The notes below the pieces were generated by a model. That model saw nothing but the letters and a program-made list of their open reading frames with translations, did not search any database and had not been told where the DNA came from. A program made the translations under genes and the position numbers. From assembly GCA_043820105.1 (NCBI GenBank), contig JBDREC010000103.1, forward strand, positions 59,280 through 123,279: a DNA stretch of 64,000 nt, given 5' to 3'. The stretch comes from JBDREC01 sp043820105 [NCBI: Pseudomonadota bacterium] (GTDB lineage: Bacteria > Bdellovibrionota_F > JAHFAK01). Shown one piece after another: positions 7,855 to 16,856 of the stretch (its first letter is position 1; each line of letters starts with the position of its first letter).

Positions 7855-8538
7855 ATGTGTTTTAAATCTTATTTATCTTTCCATGTCATAACATCAACAT
7901 ATTTAGTTCTTTTAATGTGTATAGCAATCCTTACGTGTTTTTATGGTACGGTAATAATAATACTTTTAAAAAACACGGATAAGAAAAATAGGGGAAAATT
8001 CATTAAAAGCTACTTTACCAAAGACAAACTATATAAGGAAAGTGCAAGTTTAGGGGCATTTATTGCCCTGATTTTATCCTATTTTTACCTTTATTACAAA
8101 AGCAATGGAATAGGAGATATACGATTCATAGTTGCACTTGAAGAGAGTCCTCTTATAAGCCTTATATGGAGTGCATTTGCAATTGGTTTTATAATAAGAG
8201 CTTTTTATCATGGATTTTGTGAAATAAGAGATGCAAGAGTTATTGTTAAGGGATATAAAAAATGGATTAAATGGAAGAGATTTCACTTCGTTTGGTCTAT
8301 AGCAGAAATATTATCCATGTTTATTCCGTCTACTTTAATTGTAAAAGGATGGATAAAAGGCTTGTCTTTGGGAGTAAGAATATTAAGCCCTGTGCTTCGG
8401 AAGGCACTGTCTAAAAAGGTTGATAAAATAATTCATTCAGAAATATCAAAATCCATTGGGGCAGCAATTATTAATGGCGTCCTGGAATATTTTGCAAGAA
8501 TAGTATTTATTCTTTTAGCGATTAACATTGTGACTTAA
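7855..8538 (+). CDS. Multi-pass membrane protein, unknown
   Basis: The 227-residue product has hydrophobic segments at about residues 12-37, 62-80, 95-115, 145-165 and 205-225, with basic loops between them, so it is probably an inner-membrane protein with four or five spans. The start is uncertain: GGGGA lies well upstream of an eight-A run that contains another ATG in a different frame (7845), so slippage or sequencing error in the A-run could change the N-terminus. No family is recognised. It stands alone between decayed fragments. Confidence 0.55.
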   Translation: MCFKSYLSFHVITSTYLVLLMCIAILTCFYGTVIIILLKNTDKKNRGKFIKSYFTKDKLYKESASLGAFIALILSYFYLYYKSNGIGDIRFIVALEESPLISLIWSAFAIGFIIRAFYHGFCEIRDARVIVKGYKKWIKWKRFHFVWSIAEILSMFIPSTLIVKGWIKGLSLGVRILSPVLRKALSKKVDKIIHSEISKSIGAAIINGVLEYFARIVFILLAINIVT

Positions 8539-8805
8539 TTCATTGAGATTTAATAAAATATATAAAAATCCAAATTGTTTAAAAACATCGGTTTGCTAGC
8601 CGCTTACATTGGAAATAAAATAAATATATACAATGGAAAATTAAATTTTTTTTTTAACACCTGAGCTTATATGGTGGTTGTGATGGTATTGGCCCATATA
8701 GGATAACTGAAGACGATGGGAAATGTGCCTAATAAGCCAAGGGATTTTATAAAGGTTCTTCTGGAAAAGGAATCTGCCATAAGATTTTCCTATTTATGAT
8801 TATTT

Positions 8806-8952
8806 GCATATTCAGGAAAATGCACTATAACAGATGGTTGTGACAGGTTAGGGCATTTGCATGAAGAAAATTTTAGAACACCTGATATCGAAGATTATAC
8901 TTTAATATCAAAATTAGCAAGTTATGGGTGCAATGAAAACATGATTTCATGA
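8806..8952 (+). pseudogene. Degenerate coding remnant with Cys-containing fragments
   Basis: The 8539-9105 gap has no intact gene. Two stretches look like decayed coding: near 8664-8731 (…LYGGCDGIGPYRITEDDGKC) and 8806-8952 (AYSGKCTITDGCDRLGHLHE…). They share GKC and TDGCDR/GGCDG-like pieces and may be parts of one broken gene. The family is not recognised. Confidence 0.3.
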
Positions 8953-9105
8953 TTTGAAATAACAATTATGTGTAAGGTTTGCAAAAAGATGACTACAAAT
9001 AAGAAAATTTGGTATTTCAAATCATATCAATTCAAATAGATAAAATATTACTTCATTTTCTTATTCAAAATTAATAAATCACAGATATTTATATAATTGA
9101 TAAAC

Positions 9106-10929
9106 TTAATTAATTCTTTTTAAATATACATGTACTTGTTCATAAATTTCCTTATAAGTTCCATCTTTCTTCAACCAGTTATTTGTATCAGTAGATATCC
9201 AATCTTCTTTTTTATATTCTTTTTTTCCTTCCTTTTTTACATCTAATCTATTTTGTAATGAATTGATAATTTTTAAAATATAGTTATCAAAATCTTCTCC
9301 AATCTCCAAGCAATACTGTGAATTTTTTGAAATATATTTTTGACCGTGTAATGTTTTAAGTTTATCTTTTAAATTATCAATAGTTGAAATACTATTAATA
9401 TCATTTTTGAAAAAATAGATTGCACTCAAAGCAAGTATTACATCATTTATATAATTATTTTGAAGAATTTCATACTTCATAATATTATTGTTTTTTATCT
9501 GATTAATCTTTTCTGATATTCTATAAGATAGCATTAATTTATGAAATTGGTCTTCTTCATTTATTGTCATGCTAAAAATATTATCATAACAATGATCTGA
9601 AAAAACAAGTTTATATCTTCCTTTTGTAGATATTGGTATTTGGAGAAAAAAAGACATAAAAGATATTCCAATATCTATGTTCTTAATCTTTAAATGCAAA
9701 GGACTTTTACCAAAAGGATTACGGTACTTGCTTTTTTCAACAGTTGCCCATTCACCGTCCTTTTTGTCATAAAAGATTCCAACATCATCAAGGAATTTAA
9801 AAATTTTAACTTGTATTCTATCACCTGAATGTAGATCTCTTGTGCTAATAGCATTTTGACTATTACTGGCAACAGCAATATCCTTTGAAATTTTTGAAAT
9901 TTTTGATTTTTTATTTATTTTTGTAAGTCGCATTAGAATCTGTACATTGTCAGGCAATTCGTTTACAATTCTTGTTAATGTCTTTGTAGTCTGTCCACCA
10001 TTAACAATTTGAAAATTAGTAATCTGTAGTTTATTTTCATTTAATATCTTAAAGTCTTCACATATTGAATTGATACCATTGTTTAATATCCAAAAATTGG
10101 AACGACTACCTTTTGAGTATTCGTGTTTAATTTTTGAATTGATTTCATTTTCTCCTTTATAATAACGGACATTTAAAGCTAAAATCATCTCTTTATGTTT
10201 TTCTATTATAGGCCTCAAGGAGTTCGCTTTTATACTCGTAACAATAGTTTCAATTTCGGTTTTATCGTTATCATCATAAAAGTTTGAACATTTTTTAAAA
10301 TATTCTTTTTCTACAATATCTATGATTATTTCATTTTTAGGCATTTCAGTATCATCATAAAGCATTTCAAGACGGTTATAGTCAAAAAAATCAGGATAAA
10401 AATTAATTCCTTTATCTTCATAATTAGTGAATAATGCCATTATGTCAGTTTTGATATTGGTAGAATCAAAGGTGTTGTCTATATAATAAAAGTAAATATT
10501 ATAATTATTATTTTCAATATTTTGAGGTGTTAATAAAGTATTAATTTCGTTATCAATTATTTTTTGTAACTTTTTGTTCGGTTTTTGCTCATCATAATTT
10601 ATTTTTAAAAGCCGATCTATAAATTTTTTATTTTTTCTAATCTCATCTGTATTTAATAGATTATTATTTGAATATTTGAATTGAAATACATATATATCAT
10701 GGTTATTTTGATTAGTAAAAATAGCATCATTCCCTAAATCATTTGACATATCAACAATGTGCTCTTTAATGAACTCATTAATGTCTATGCCATCGTAGTC
10801 AAATTCAATTATTTTCCTGCTAAAACACTCTTTAATAATAAAATGACCAAATGCTGTACCATCATTAGGATAATTAAAGGTTTCTCTTAAATCTGAAACC
10901 TGATCTTTTATTCTTTCATAAAAACTCAT
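9106..10929 (-). CDS. AIPR (abortive-infection phage-resistance) family protein
   Basis: The ATG at 10929 has AGGAGA six bases upstream, so I prefer it to an upstream frame extension to 10968. The product has about 607 residues. The AIPR core is clear from WILNNGINSICEDF and FQIVNGGQTTKTL (about residues 285-330) and the downstream ISTRDLHSGDRIQ block. Near the N-terminus, G-N-D-A-I (D68) and V-F-Q-F-K (Q83-x-K85) fit an Mrr-like PD-(D/E)XK nuclease signature, which is inference. AIPR proteins were defined from phage-abortive systems and often sit beside restriction genes. Here a DUF1643-like gene lies upstream, about 100 bases apart on the same strand, and may be co-transcribed. Confidence 0.8.
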   Translation of the reverse strand: MSFYERIKDQVSDLRETFNYPNDGTAFGHFIIKECFSRKIIEFDYDGIDINEFIKEHIVDMSNDLGNDAIFTNQNNHDIYVFQFKYSNNNLLNTDEIRKNKKFIDRLLKINYDEQKPNKKLQKIIDNEINTLLTPQNIENNNYNIYFYYIDNTFDSTNIKTDIMALFTNYEDKGINFYPDFFDYNRLEMLYDDTEMPKNEIIIDIVEKEYFKKCSNFYDDNDKTEIETIVTSIKANSLRPIIEKHKEMILALNVRYYKGENEINSKIKHEYSKGSRSNFWILNNGINSICEDFKILNENKLQITNFQIVNGGQTTKTLTRIVNELPDNVQILMRLTKINKKSKISKISKDIAVASNSQNAISTRDLHSGDRIQVKIFKFLDDVGIFYDKKDGEWATVEKSKYRNPFGKSPLHLKIKNIDIGISFMSFFLQIPISTKGRYKLVFSDHCYDNIFSMTINEEDQFHKLMLSYRISEKINQIKNNNIMKYEILQNNYINDVILALSAIYFFKNDINSISTIDNLKDKLKTLHGQKYISKNSQYCLEIGEDFDNYILKIINSLQNRLDVKKEGKKEYKKEDWISTDTNNWLKKDGTYKEIYEQVHVYLKRIN

Positions 10930-11028
10930 AATAAATCTCCTATTTAAAAATTCAATTGTATCTATCATGTCATGAATTAATAGTCAAAATTCACTCAAGC
11001 TAATTAAAAAATTTGGTTCTCGTCCGTC

Positions 11029-11631
11029 TTACGATAACAACTTCGCGATAGATGGAACTATAAGATCGTGACTTAAACCTTGAGTATGCCGGGCGGAATG
11101 ATCCAGATCAGGCATCTGGTTTTTTATACATTTTGATTCCGTGTGATAATAAATATTATTCAATGCACCTTCGTGTATAAAACGCTTTTTAAGATTTGCT
11201 ATATTTTTTTTATTTGAACCTCCCCAGACATACCATCTCCATGGAAAGACTCTATTTTCAGAATCACATTTGGGAGGTTTATCATAATTCGACAGTTCGA
11301 TAATTGCTTCATCTAGTGAGGGATTACATAAGTAAAACAAATTCTGAACCTGAATATATGAATTTCTGGAATATGTTTTGTTAGAATATTCATAGGCTTT
11401 TTCAACGATTGAACGAACATTCGGTAATAGTTTGTCATTTGACAGTTTAATTTTTTGAATTCCCGATATTGACAGATCAGTGGGTTTTGCAGAACCCGGG
11501 TTCTTTCCTGCAATTGCTCCAATGCATGTATCGTTTGCTTCAGGTTTTGCAATAGATTCAAGATATATTCTTGTATCAAACCTGAAAATATTGGAGCCAT
11601 CCTTTTTAAATATTGCCCAATAGAAAGCCAT
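11029..11631 (-). CDS. DUF1643-like protein
   Basis: The 200-residue protein has features of the DUF1643 family: an early GAIAGKNPGSA block (compare the family's NPSTA), a middle VQNLFYLCNPSLDEAI block, and an R-W-Y-V-W-G-G segment followed by a basic KKRF region. Members are small proteins of unknown activity found in phages and defence regions. The ATG at 11631 follows AGAGGTG at a normal distance. It lies directly upstream of the AIPR gene in the same orientation. The assignment rests on motif spacing and is moderate. Confidence 0.5.
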   Translation of the reverse strand: MAFYWAIFKKDGSNIFRFDTRIYLESIAKPEANDTCIGAIAGKNPGSAKPTDLSISGIQKIKLSNDKLLPNVRSIVEKAYEYSNKTYSRNSYIQVQNLFYLCNPSLDEAIIELSNYDKPPKCDSENRVFPWRWYVWGGSNKKNIANLKKRFIHEGALNNIYYHTESKCIKNQMPDLDHSARHTQGLSHDLIVPSIAKLLS

Positions 11632-11997
11632 AAATCACCTCTTATTAAAATATATTCTTATTGATACCTTAATCAACCTTCACAATAATTACATTAGTCC
11701 ACCTTGCAAGACTCATTTTAATGAATATATTACCTGGAAATCAATATGCCAAAAAATAATTAGAGCAAAGCTCAAATCTTTGTGTTTTCATTTAATTTAT
11801 GGATACAGTAAACAAATCTATAGGGAAGCGTGAATATATCTATAATATCGAAGCGCAGTTCATCTATTTTCTTTTTTGTTTTACCATGACAAATATCAAG
11901 AATATATTTTTTAAGATTAAAGATTATTCTCTATTTATTATTATGTATTATTCTTATTGGAATATAAATAAGGTTGTTTTTTAGGTTGAATTTTAAT

Positions 11998-12267
11998 TTA
12001 GCTATTTGCAAATCTTAATCCCATAAAAGGTATTTCTTCAATTTCAAGATCCTTCCATCCAGTATATCCAAAAACCATATCTGATAATTTTCCCTTTATA
12101 CGGTATTCATCATAGACTTTTTTTCCTTCTGTGCTGGCGAAGATAACCTTACCTTTTATCACTATATTTTTGTTGGAATCTTTCTTTTTTTCCTTAAAAT
12201 TATCCAGCAAAACAAAAGTATTAGGATACATTTTTTTAATTTCATCCCATGTCATTAGTTCTTCCAT
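11998..12267 (-). CDS. Conserved small hypothetical protein
   Basis: The 89-residue protein starts MEELMTWDEIKKMYPNTFVL and ends WKDLEIEEIPFMGLRF. I recall this head (tWdEIkekYPnewVlL) from short proteins in many bacteria that often pair with a retroviral-type aspartyl protease gene; no such partner is adjacent here. It has no signal peptide or membrane segment. Only a weak GGAT precedes the ATG. It is divergent from the DnaE-like gene, with the 32-bp regulon promoter in between facing the other way. Confidence 0.5.
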   Translation of the reverse strand: MEELMTWDEIKKMYPNTFVLLDNFKEKKKDSNKNIVIKGKVIFASTEGKKVYDEYRIKGKLSDMVFGYTGWKDLEIEEIPFMGLRFANS

Positions 12268-12380
12268 TTTGATTATCCATTTAATGTTTTATTTAATATT
12301 TAATAATTTATAATTTTACATATCTTACGAATAAAGGCAATACGAATTAAATAGGTTTTTAAAAAAAATAATCCAAAGAT

Positions 12381-12412
12381 TGACCCAATCTGACAAACAT
12401 TCATGATAAATA
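12381..12412 (+). promoter_or_regulatory. 32-bp regulon promoter, copy upstream of DnaE-like gene
   Basis: TGACC-CAATC-TGACAA, six bases, then ATGATAAATA aligns in exact register with the other copies of GGACA-N5-TGTCAC-N6-ATGNTANANT. The -10 would be TAAATA (12407-12412), putting the start of transcription near 12419, just ahead of the coding start. Confidence 0.6.
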
Positions 12413-12431
12413 AGTCTGTTTAAAATTAAAT

Positions 12432-14852
12432 ATGATTAACAAAGGAAAACTGGTGAATATGATGGATACTAAATATGGTTTTTCACATTTGCATTTGCAT
12501 ACCCAATATAGTCTGCTGGATTCAACAATAAAAATAAGTGATCTTATAGAAACAGTTAAAAAACTAGACATGGACTCTGTAGCAATTACAGACCATGGAA
12601 ATCTTATGGGAGCGATTGAATTCTACAAGGAAGCAAAAAAACAGGATATAAAAGCAATTATAGGCTCTGAGGTTTATATTGCACAAACTGGGCGTTTTGA
12701 TAAAAGTACAAAACTGCATCATCATCTTGTTCTGCTCGCGGAAAACAATACTGGGTACATTAATCTCATAAAACTTGTCAGCATAGGATATACAGAAGGA
12801 TATTATAATGTCCCAAGAATAGACAACGAAGTTTTAAGGCAACATTCTGAAGGACTAATAGGACTATCTGGTTGTATGGGTGGAGAAATTCCGCATTACA
12901 TTTTAAGAGATGAACTTTCCACAGCAATTAAAGCTGCAATGGAATATAAAACAATTTTTGGAGCTGAAGCATTTTATCTTGAACTTCTGGAAACAGGATT
13001 GTCAGGTCAGAAAAAAGTAAATGACGGACTTATTCATATATCAAAAGAATGTAACATTCCCCTTGTTGCTACTAACAATTGTCATTATTTAAAAAAAGAA
13101 GAGCATCAGGTTCATGCAGTTTTATCGTGTATTCAAGCAGGGAAAACATTAGATGAAATCGAAATTGAAACTGATCAGCTATATCTGAAATCAGCACATG
13201 AAATGCTGGACCTTTTCAAGGATCATCCTGAAGCAATCCAAAACACAAAGAAAATTGCAGACAGATGCAACGTAGAAATTGAACTTGGCAGGAAACAGCT
13301 GCCTCATTTTCAGACACCGGAAAAAATTTCTCATGCAGCTTTTCTTGAAAAACTTGCCTTTGAAGGATTGGATATGAGATTTGACACAATTATAAGCGAT
13401 AGGAACATATCAAAATACACTAAGAGATTGAAACATGAACTTGAAGTTATAAATAACAAAGGATTTGCTGCATATTTCCTTGTGGTCTGGGATTATGTAA
13501 AATATGCCATGGAAGCAGGGATTCCAGTGGGACCTGGAAGAGGTTCCTCTCCAGGTTGTCTTGTTGCTTATTTGCTAGGAATAACAGACATTGATCCGGT
13601 AAGATACAGCCTGCATTTTGAAAGGTTTCTGAATCCTGACAGGGATATATTGCCTGATTTTGATATAGACTTCGGCTACGATCAAAGGGATGAAGTTATA
13701 GAATACATTACAAAAAAGTGTGGGAAAAACAAGGTATCCAAAATAATAACATATGTAACTTTCAGAGCAAGAAGTGTCATCAGGGATGTAGGAAGAGCTC
13801 TTAATATTCCATATGACGAGGTTGATAAGGTAGTAAAGCTTTTATCTGAATTTTTTGATATGAGTCTTGAAAGAGCATTAGAGCTTAAACCAGAACTTAA
13901 TAAAATACATGAAAAAAACAAAATATACCAGGATCTAATTAGGTTTTCATTCACATTAGAGGGACTTAAGCGTCACACAGGTGTTCATACATGTGGCATT
14001 GTAATATCTCCAAAAGCACTTACCCAATATATTCCATTATATTGCAACACATCTGGTGATCAGATAAGTCAGTTTACAAAAGATGAACTGGAAGATATAG
14101 GACTTGTAAAATTTGATATTCTTGGTCTTAAAGCATTAACCGTTTTGGATAATGCCTGTAAACTGATAAATAAAAATGGTGATGAAATATTTGATATAAA
14201 ACAAATACTACATGATGATCCAAAAGTATTTGAACTGCTTACATCAGGAAACACATCAGGTGTTTTCCAGTTTGAAAGTTGTGGAATTAAGGATATCATA
14301 AAAAAGATAAAACCAGACTGTTTTGAAGATATAATTGCAGCTTACGCATTATACAGACCAGGTCCATTAGCCAGCGGCATGACAGAAGATTTTTGGAAAA
14401 GAAAACATGGACTCATTGCAAGCAATTATCCACATCCAAAGCTTGAAGATATTTTAAAAGTAACATATGGAATTATTGTCTACCAGGAACAGATAATGGA
14501 AGCAGCTTCAAGAATTGCAGGATTGCCTTTTCAACAGGCGGATATTTTACGCAGAATAATGGGCAAGAAGAAAGCCAATCAAATAGAAAAGCAAAAGGAA
14601 ATCTTCGTAGAAGGTGCCAGGAAAAATGATATATCATATGAAAAAGCAAATGAGATATTTGATCTTTTAGAATATTATTCAGGATACGGTTTCAACAAGG
14701 CACATGCTGCAGCTTATGCATTGATCTCATACAGATGCGCATATCTTAAATGTCATTATCCTATGGAATATTCTGCAGCCTTAATATCTTCAGAAAAAGA
14801 TAACCCTGAAAAGGCATTGAGATATCTTAAGGAATGGAAAAGCATGAATTAA
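12432..14852 (+). CDS. DnaE-like DNA polymerase III alpha subunit lacking the C-terminal third
   Basis: This is a family C polymerase of 806 residues, against about 1,050-1,160 for normal DnaE. Domains in order: PHP (about residues 14-290), with HLHTQYSLLD, ITDHGN, GSEVYI and a final ATNNCHYL in which the usual Asp of ATND is Asn; then the palm with GPGRGSSPG (about 367) and catalytic PDFDIDF (about 407-413); then thumb and fingers through YGFNKAHAAAYA. The protein stops right after NPEKALRYLKEW, so the helix-hairpin-helix, OB fold and tau-binding tail are missing. No remnant of them follows before the convergent gene. Start codons at 12459 or 12462 are also possible. The 32-bp regulon promoter lies just upstream. 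Confidence 0.88.
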   Translation: MINKGKLVNMMDTKYGFSHLHLHTQYSLLDSTIKISDLIETVKKLDMDSVAITDHGNLMGAIEFYKEAKKQDIKAIIGSEVYIAQTGRFDKSTKLHHHLVLLAENNTGYINLIKLVSIGYTEGYYNVPRIDNEVLRQHSEGLIGLSGCMGGEIPHYILRDELSTAIKAAMEYKTIFGAEAFYLELLETGLSGQKKVNDGLIHISKECNIPLVATNNCHYLKKEEHQVHAVLSCIQAGKTLDEIEIETDQLYLKSAHEMLDLFKDHPEAIQNTKKIADRCNVEIELGRKQLPHFQTPEKISHAAFLEKLAFEGLDMRFDTIISDRNISKYTKRLKHELEVINNKGFAAYFLVVWDYVKYAMEAGIPVGPGRGSSPGCLVAYLLGITDIDPVRYSLHFERFLNPDRDILPDFDIDFGYDQRDEVIEYITKKCGKNKVSKIITYVTFRARSVIRDVGRALNIPYDEVDKVVKLLSEFFDMSLERALELKPELNKIHEKNKIYQDLIRFSFTLEGLKRHTGVHTCGIVISPKALTQYIPLYCNTSGDQISQFTKDELEDIGLVKFDILGLKALTVLDNACKLINKNGDEIFDIKQILHDDPKVFELLTSGNTSGVFQFESCGIKDIIKKIKPDCFEDIIAAYALYRPGPLASGMTEDFWKRKHGLIASNYPHPKLEDILKVTYGIIVYQEQIMEAASRIAGLPFQQADILRRIMGKKKANQIEKQKEIFVEGARKNDISYEKANEIFDLLEYYSGYGFNKAHAAAYALISYRCAYLKCHYPMEYSAALISSEKDNPEKALRYLKEWKSMN

Positions 14853-14903
14853 AAGATCAACTATGACAAATTGCACACATAAATCTCATCAGGACAGAGA
14901 TAT

Positions 14904-16412
14904 TCAAGGAAGGGCACAGATGTTCTCCAGCTCCTCCAAAAGTTTCACCATCGCCAATGTATCCTGACCACAATAAACTTTAAGAGCCTTGTAGATCTTT
15001 TCCTTTATTTCTAATTCAGTTGAATCTGAGATCATCTCTAAATATTTAAGTGAGGCTATTCCTCCTTCTCCGATTTCAAGATCGTGGTAATTCATGTTGG
15101 GAATAAAAGCAGGGAGCACTTTTTTAATGGATGCTGAACCCTCCTGATTTGGATGATATAAGAAGCGTTGTTTAAATGGGATCAATAGGTCTTTCATTTT
15201 TTGGTTAATTTCTAAAAGCTCCTTTTTATATTCAGGAAAAGCAGCGGCAAGCGATTTGTTGATAGTAGCTTCAAAAGGTTTATTGTAAACTATGACGGTT
15301 CCAGCACATTTGCCATTTTTACAACAGGATGAAACAAGCATTTTGACCAAACCTGCTCTTGGATCAGAAAATTCATTGTGCAAATATTCAAGGTGTTCAA
15401 GTGTGCCACCCTTTTTTTTCTGGATATGCAGAGAAAACTGAAAGGGAACCTGTCCATAGGGTTTTGTTCCATCAAAAAGCGGAATAGCAGGAAAAATAGT
15501 TTCATAATCAAGAAAATATAGGGGATATTTTAGCAGTTTTAAAAAATCGTCTATTTTTGCTTTATCCTTATAAATTTCACCATTTTGATAACTTTCAATA
15601 TCAATTCTTTGTTTGCTGCTAAGATCAAGGTCTAAAGGGATATCTCCGACCTTAATAATATTTTGATCTAAAAGTTTTTTAAGCTTATTTTTATTTCTTT
15701 TAAATATATTATAGACTGAATATTTTGGGATGCTACTCCAGCAGTAGTCAATAAAATCACAGTCAAAAGGATTGTTACAATGAGAACCCACAGGAATTTC
15801 AAACTCTTCAGACTGGGATAATATTTTCAAAAACTTCTGCACATTTCTTTTTACTTTAGCTTGTCCTTTAATTGCAGCTTCTGTTACATCTTCAAGAACA
15901 AAAAATTCAGAAAGATCAATTTCTCCATTCTTAATAAATTTATTATTTATATGCATTAATATTGATTTATTGATTTTATAGCCCGCGTTTTCAAAAACAT
16001 ACCGTTGAAAAGCAACATCATCAAGGTGATATTTTGCAACATGAGTGGATTGCTTAACTTCAATCATGTCCCAGCCCTGACCATCAGCTGCCTTTCTAAG
16101 AATATCAATCCTGCAAAACAAGCCCTCTGTGGTTGAAGCAGTTGCCTCAAAAATAATAGCCGAGCCGCCTGCTATATTTTTTTTCGTGGAATCAATAGCA
16201 CCAGGAATATTTTTGTAATCTTCAGTAATCTCAATTCCAGCTTTAAAATATTTCTGTGCGAGTTTCCCAACTTCATGTCCCTGATCAAAAGTATGCTGTA
16301 AGGATAAAGGTATTTCTTCAGGTAAAAGATCTTTTCTGTGTTTATGAAGCCAAAGTCTGAGAGGACATTGGCAGCCTAAAAGATAGTTCGATTTTGAAAG
16401 TAAAAGTTGCAT
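14904..16412 (-). CDS. DUF2779 protein: Cas4-like nuclease fused to DEDD-type exonuclease fold
   Basis: The 502-residue protein has an N-terminal Cas4-like region: conserved Cys in YLLGCQCPLRLWL, a PD-(D/E)XK site in CRIDILRKA…MIEVKQSTHV (about residues 95-122), and a second cysteine cluster C-x5-C-D-F-x3-C (about 210-222) that could complete an Fe-S site. The C-terminal half begins with YFLDYETI (about 305) and carries YNKPFE and a final YCGQDTLAM, fitting an RNase H-like DEDD exonuclease of the TM0106/RecB family. Family members are uncharacterised nucleases. The gene converges on the DnaE-like gene with only 51 bases between stops. A weak copy of the 32-bp promoter lies about 30 bases upstream. 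Confidence 0.75.
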   Translation of the reverse strand: MQLLLSKSNYLLGCQCPLRLWLHKHRKDLLPEEIPLSLQHTFDQGHEVGKLAQKYFKAGIEITEDYKNIPGAIDSTKKNIAGGSAIIFEATASTTEGLFCRIDILRKAADGQGWDMIEVKQSTHVAKYHLDDVAFQRYVFENAGYKINKSILMHINNKFIKNGEIDLSEFFVLEDVTEAAIKGQAKVKRNVQKFLKILSQSEEFEIPVGSHCNNPFDCDFIDYCWSSIPKYSVYNIFKRNKNKLKKLLDQNIIKVGDIPLDLDLSSKQRIDIESYQNGEIYKDKAKIDDFLKLLKYPLYFLDYETIFPAIPLFDGTKPYGQVPFQFSLHIQKKKGGTLEHLEYLHNEFSDPRAGLVKMLVSSCCKNGKCAGTVIVYNKPFEATINKSLAAAFPEYKKELLEINQKMKDLLIPFKQRFLYHPNQEGSASIKKVLPAFIPNMNYHDLEIGEGGIASLKYLEMISDSTELEIKEKIYKALKVYCGQDTLAMVKLLEELENICALP

Positions 16413-16442
16413 ATTTTAATCCTTATTGATTTAACTCATTTT

Positions 16443-16474
16443 ATTATAATGTATCAGCATGTCAATTAATGACT
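16443..16474 (-). promoter_or_regulatory. Weak copy of the 32-bp regulon promoter
   Basis: Read on the minus strand: AGTCA-TTAAT-TGACAT, six bases, then ACATTATAAT. The -10 is perfect (TATAAT) and the spacing is identical to the strong copies, but the left half-site and the TG of the extended -10 are imperfect. Confidence 0.3.
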
Positions 16475-16826
16475 TCTTTTGTTGTATTTATATTTTTAAA
16501 GGATGTTGTTCATAATATGACTTCCTTTACCAAAAATATCTAAATTTTATTGCTTATTCAGGCTGTATAAATATCCTGATTTTAGTAAAATTGAAACAAA
16601 TATCTTTATTAATGGATATCCAAATAAAATAATCCATGGAACAGAATCGAAAATCCAAAGTAATACCTATTGGAGAAACCATAATAATAGCCAGTTTTCC
16701 AGTTTCAGATAGTAAATTTCTCATTTTAGTGATAAAAGTCTTTTGATCAACTTTTTCACATGACTTTTTTCATGGCAATAACTAAGATATATCACTTATT
16801 TAAAAAGCATTCTTTCAAGAGGAGTT
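16475..16826. other. Gene-free spacer
   Basis: About 350 AT-rich bases without a convincing gene. A 36-codon frame at about 16636 has no ribosome-binding site and I do not call it. Confidence 0.35.
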
Positions 16827-16856
16827 ATGGAAGCTAAAAGGAATCAACTACAATGA
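16827..16856 (+). CDS. Nine-residue leader frame coupled to the AlbA gene
   Basis: ATG at 16827 follows a strong AAGAGGAG and encodes MEAKRNQLQ. Its TGA overlaps the ATG of the next gene (ATGA at 16853-16856). The downstream gene's own site (AAGGA) lies inside this frame, suggesting translational coupling. Confidence 0.35.
   Translation: MEAKRNQLQ

Noticed and set aside
11799-11984. 61-codon open frame on the plus strand
   Set aside because: No ribosome-binding site, composition of AT-rich non-coding DNA, and no recognisable protein character.
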